Assembly: GCA_016930675.1 (NCBI GenBank)
Contig: JAFGGG010000004.1
Coordinates: 62,001-126,000 of the forward strand
DNA length: 64,000 bases
Origin: Spirochaetales bacterium
GTDB taxonomy: Bacteria > Spirochaetota > Spirochaetia > SZUA-6 > RPPD01
Direction: 5' to 3'
The position numbers were made by a program, and so were the translations under genes. Position 1 is the stretch's first letter. Every line of letters starts with the position of its first letter. Below the pieces are notes generated by a model. That model ran no database searches. It worked only from the letters and a program-made list of their open reading frames with translations, and was not told the origin of the DNA. Below are positions 61,374 to 64,000 of the stretch, one piece after another.

Positions 61374-62211
61374 ATTTTTAGGTCTACCGGGTTCAGGGAA
61401 GTCTTTATTAAGTGATAAACTGGAACACTATTTAAAAGAAAAAAATAATGAGTTATTTTTAAGTAAAAAAGATGTCCGGAGTTTTTTTAAAAAAAGCACA
61501 AGGCCTTCACTATTAAAGGCTTTTTTTAATGCTGTGCCGAATGTTGGTATTGAAAAAATATTATTCTATACTTTTAAAAATATTAAGCATCTACCGCTTA
61601 TAATCCTCGAAAAACCGCTATGCTACATACTTAACTGCTCCAGTAAAAAACTCAAAGGATTTTTGAAATTCATTGGTAATGATAATAGGGTTATACCTTT
61701 TCTGTTAGGTTCGAATGAATACAGAATGATGGACGGAAGTTCGAAAATATTAGTATTAAGAAGGTTTTTCAACACTACGGCGAAATATCAGGCGGTTAAA
61801 GATCATCCGGATAATCGGATAATGATTTTTCATGAATTATTTTATCAAAGAGTCATAAATCTATTCGTATTAATTAATGACCTTGCGCTAAATATAAACA
61901 AGCAACATGTATATGAATATCTCTCCGCGGTTCCCAAACCGGATTTGGTAATAGTCGTCGCTTCAAAAGTAAACACGTGCAAACGAAGATTGGACAAACG
62001 AGGCGATATGCCCTTAAGGATCGCGCATAAGGATGATACTACCGTAAACGCATTCCTGGATAAGTGTGATGTGTGTATAAATATAATTATCGAATGGATG
62101 CGTAAAAACAAGGTGCCGTTCATCGTGGTTGATAATAATGGTGAACTGGAGCATTCATTTAAAGAGCTGGTGGATAAAATGTCGGGTAATGAACTCGTCA
62201 AAATAATATAA
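61360..62211 (+). CDS. P-loop kinase-like protein of unknown substrate
   Basis: A 283-residue protein. The Walker A motif is at the very start: IEFLGLPGSGKSLLSDKL (residues 4-21). A Walker B-like strand (KPDLVIVVAS) and a lid-like KRRLDKRGDMPLR come later (near residues 195-220), which fits an adenylylsulfate- or shikimate-kinase-type fold. It has no assigned substrate. It overlaps the fusion protein gene by 14 bases, so the two kinase-like proteins are coupled. Confidence 0.7.
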   Translation: MMHIEFLGLPGSGKSLLSDKLEHYLKEKNNELFLSKKDVRSFFKKSTRPSLLKAFFNAVPNVGIEKILFYTFKNIKHLPLIILEKPLCYILNCSSKKLKGFLKFIGNDNRVIPFLLGSNEYRMMDGSSKILVLRRFFNTTAKYQAVKDHPDNRIMIFHELFYQRVINLFVLINDLALNINKQHVYEYLSAVPKPDLVIVVASKVNTCKRRLDKRGDMPLRIAHKDDTTVNAFLDKCDVCINIIIEWMRKNKVPFIVVDNNGELEHSFKELVDKMSGNELVKII

Positions 62212-62232
62212 CAGTAAAGTAAAGGCAAGTTT

Positions 62233-64000
62233 GTGTGCGGTATAAGCGGATTCTGTGATTTTACCTTAAAATCAAATAAAGATATCCTTATAAAAATGAC
62301 GAATGCACTGGAGCATCGCGGACCCGATGATATGGGATGCAGTCTGCTTAAGAACGATTATGCTCAAATAGGTCTGGGAAACCGCAGGCTGGCTATTTTG
62401 GATGTGACCGAAAAGGGTCACCAACCTATGTTTTTTAAGAATCTCGTAATAGTGCACAACGGTGAAATATATAATTTCCATGAAATAAAAAAGCAGCTGG
62501 AAAATTCCGGATATGCATGTGAGTCCCATTCGGATACGGAAGTGATTTTACAATCATTTCATAAATGGCACACACATTGCGTCGATCGTTTTATAGGTAT
62601 GTTCGCCTTCGTCCTGTTAGATAAAAAAGAAGACAAACTTTATTTGTTCAGGGACAGAGCGGGCGTCAAACCTCTGTATTATTATTGGCATAATGATCTG
62701 TTTGTTTTCGCGTCGGAGTTAAAGAGTATGCATATGCATCCCCGGTTTAAGAAGAAAATAAATACCGATGCCTTGGCATTATATCTGGGTTACGGATACA
62801 TTCCGGCTCCATATTCTATTTTTGAGAATACATTTAAACTGTTACCCGGCCACTACGCTATACTGGATTTAAAAAACAGGAATCTGAGAGCATATAAGTA
62901 TTGGGATGTGCTTGATTACTATAACAAGCCTGTACTTGATATTTCAGAACAAGAAGCTGCTGGGCAAATGGAAAATATATTCAAATCGGCTTTCCGGCAC
63001 CGGATGGTGTCGGATGTTCCGGTAGGCGTTTTTTTAAGCGGAGGTTACGACAGTTCAACGGTCGCCGCGATTTTACAGAAAAACCAGACTGAAAAATTGA
63101 AAACGTTTACAATAGGATTCCATGAACAGGCATATAATGAGGCTCCATACGCAAAGAAAATCGCGGAGTATCTGGGAACGGATCATCATGAACATTATTG
63201 TACGAAACAGGACGCGTTTGAGATAATAAAAACTCTGCCCTATATATACGACGAACCGTTCGGAGATAAATCGGCAATACCGACTGTACTTGTAAGTGCC
63301 ATGGCCAGAAATAAAGTAAAAGTCGCGCTGTCGGCCGACGCGGGTGATGAAAGTTTTGCCGGGTATAATAAATATAAATATGTGTTGGATACTTATGTGC
63401 TTTTTAAAAAATTGCCCGGCTCAATGAAAAAGGGATTAAGCAATATGCTTGAGATCACCGATCCCGCTGTGCTGCCTGTTTTAAACCGGTTGTATAATTT
63501 TTCGGTGCGCTATGGGAAAATAAAAAATATGCTTTCGGCCGTGACAATTAGTGAGAGTATGAAATTCATAAGTCAGATATTCCTGAAAAAAGATTTAAAT
63601 GACATGCTGTGCTTTGAATATAAGGAATTATCCACGTATTTCGATGAAGATAATTTCAATCATGAAAGAGATTATATTAATAATATGCTGGCAATTGATT
63701 ATAAAACGTATATGACGGATGACGTGCTGGTGAAAGTTGACAGGGCCGCCATGTCCGTAAGCCTGGAGGGAAGAGATCCGCTTTTGGATCACAGAATAAT
63801 TGAATTTGCCGCGCAGTTGCCCGCTTCGTATAAATATCGCGGGAATACGAGAAAGTGGCTGTTAAAAGAGATTGCTCATAAGTATATTCCGAAAAAACTA
63901 TTGGCAAGACCCAAAATGGGTTTCGGAGTCCCCATAGAGTTATGGTTTAAAGAAGAATTAAATGAATATATCTATGAGTATTTATCAAAGCAAAGGATCG
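62233..64000 (+). CDS. Second asparagine-synthase-type amidotransferase, cut by window end
   Basis: An open frame of 589 codons without stop to the right edge. It starts with GTG at 62233 and reads MCGISGFCDF, placing catalytic Cys2 as required. AHRGPDD-type (EHRGPDDMG), GNRRLAILDV and HNGEIYNFH blocks of the glutaminase follow. The synthetase has the PP-loop FLSGGYDSSTVAA, and LSADAGDESFAGYNKY where the first copy has CGTGGDELFGGY. It lacks the 40-residue insert of the copy at 48787. It most likely amidates another carboxyl-bearing residue. Composition is back to the level of the housekeeping part. Confidence 0.87.
   Translation, partial: MCGISGFCDFTLKSNKDILIKMTNALEHRGPDDMGCSLLKNDYAQIGLGNRRLAILDVTEKGHQPMFFKNLVIVHNGEIYNFHEIKKQLENSGYACESHSDTEVILQSFHKWHTHCVDRFIGMFAFVLLDKKEDKLYLFRDRAGVKPLYYYWHNDLFVFASELKSMHMHPRFKKKINTDALALYLGYGYIPAPYSIFENTFKLLPGHYAILDLKNRNLRAYKYWDVLDYYNKPVLDISEQEAAGQMENIFKSAFRHRMVSDVPVGVFLSGGYDSSTVAAILQKNQTEKLKTFTIGFHEQAYNEAPYAKKIAEYLGTDHHEHYCTKQDAFEIIKTLPYIYDEPFGDKSAIPTVLVSAMARNKVKVALSADAGDESFAGYNKYKYVLDTYVLFKKLPGSMKKGLSNMLEITDPAVLPVLNRLYNFSVRYGKIKNMLSAVTISESMKFISQIFLKKDLNDMLCFEYKELSTYFDEDNFNHERDYINNMLAIDYKTYMTDDVLVKVDRAAMSVSLEGRDPLLDHRIIEFAAQLPASYKYRGNTRKWLLKEIAHKYIPKKLLARPKMGFGVPIELWFKEELNEYIYEYLSKQRI

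Larger units (their letters stand above)
50400..61400. other. AT-rich variable segment of the polysaccharide locus
   Basis: Composition drops sharply inside the 3' part of the first asparagine-synthase gene and recovers through the flippase and kinase-like genes. As a sample, bases 53041-53100 have 14 G or C of 60, while 47161-47220 have 34 of 60. The genes inside are tailoring or export functions and keep the same orientation. No insertion sequence or direct repeat was seen at the borders. Confidence 0.7.

Noticed and set aside
1-64000. CRISPR array, prophage, insertion sequence, tRNA or rRNA genes
   Set aside because: No regularly spaced repeats, transposase or integrase motifs, cloverleaf with T-loop GTTCRA, or rRNA blocks were found in either strand by eye.

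Overview
This 64 kb window is bacterial chromosome with dense gene packing. It most likely comes from a spirochaete (phylum Spirochaetota), but no rRNA gene is present to prove it. The main hints are a spirochaete-style methyl-accepting chemotaxis protein, a cytoplasmic sugar-binding-domain hybrid histidine kinase, an active-site Cys-Glu PTPS paralogue of the kind reported to replace FolB in spirochaetes, and several conserved-looking proteins of unknown function. No tRNA, rRNA, CRISPR array, insertion sequence or prophage gene was seen.

Left part (1-33.5 kb) is housekeeping. A minus-strand cluster murE-folP-cdaA-cdaR-acpS links peptidoglycan, folate, cyclic di-AMP and acyl-carrier-protein activation. 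It faces a plus-strand set: a PTPS/QueD-family gene, an unknown gene, murD and the large hybrid kinase. Next come an HflK/HflC-like SPFH pair, then a minus-strand group (rdgB, a sigma-like protein, an NrnA-type DHH phosphoesterase, an M24 peptidase and a small secreted protein). An HD-domain protein, a chemotaxis receptor, a lipoprotein followed by ilvC, and icd with a membrane protein follow. After these come a lipoprotein, a LysM lytic transglycosylase, a secreted unknown, a sulfotransferase, a Fur-regulated fur-feoA-feoB operon and a tetR-fabH pair with its own operator-like palindrome.

Middle part (33.6-38.4 kb) holds epmA-efp (EF-P and its lysyl-ligase) and cysD-cysNC, which make APS and then PAPS. 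No sulfite-producing reductase is present, so the PAPS may feed sulfotransferases rather than cysteine synthesis.

Right part (38.4 kb to the window end, all plus strand) is one long surface-polysaccharide locus. It opens with a winged-helix regulator. UDP-glucose dehydrogenase, a Wzy/ligase-like membrane protein and a UDP-glucuronate epimerase follow. Then comes a four-gene set for UDP-2,3-diacetamido-2,3-dideoxy-glucuronic acid, a further epimerase, a second aminotransferase and an asparagine-synthase-type amidotransferase. From about 50.4 to 61 kb the DNA becomes very AT-rich and carries tailoring genes: a GNAT-like transferase, an O-acetyltransferase, a broken and an intact B12-type radical SAM gene, a WbmS-like deacetylase, a methyltransferase, a sulfotransferase, a GT-C-like membrane protein, a Wzx flippase and two P-loop kinase-like proteins. 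A second asparagine-synthase gene runs off the right edge. Classical glycosyltransferases and an initiating transferase are not in view, so the locus continues beyond 64 kb.

The most interesting signal is a near-identical inverted repeat (ATTGTTC-N7-GAACAAT) found twice in the 369-base gap between cysD and the locus regulator, overlapping a promoter on each side. It suggests that PAPS supply and the polysaccharide locus are controlled together, consistent with a sulfated surface polysaccharide.
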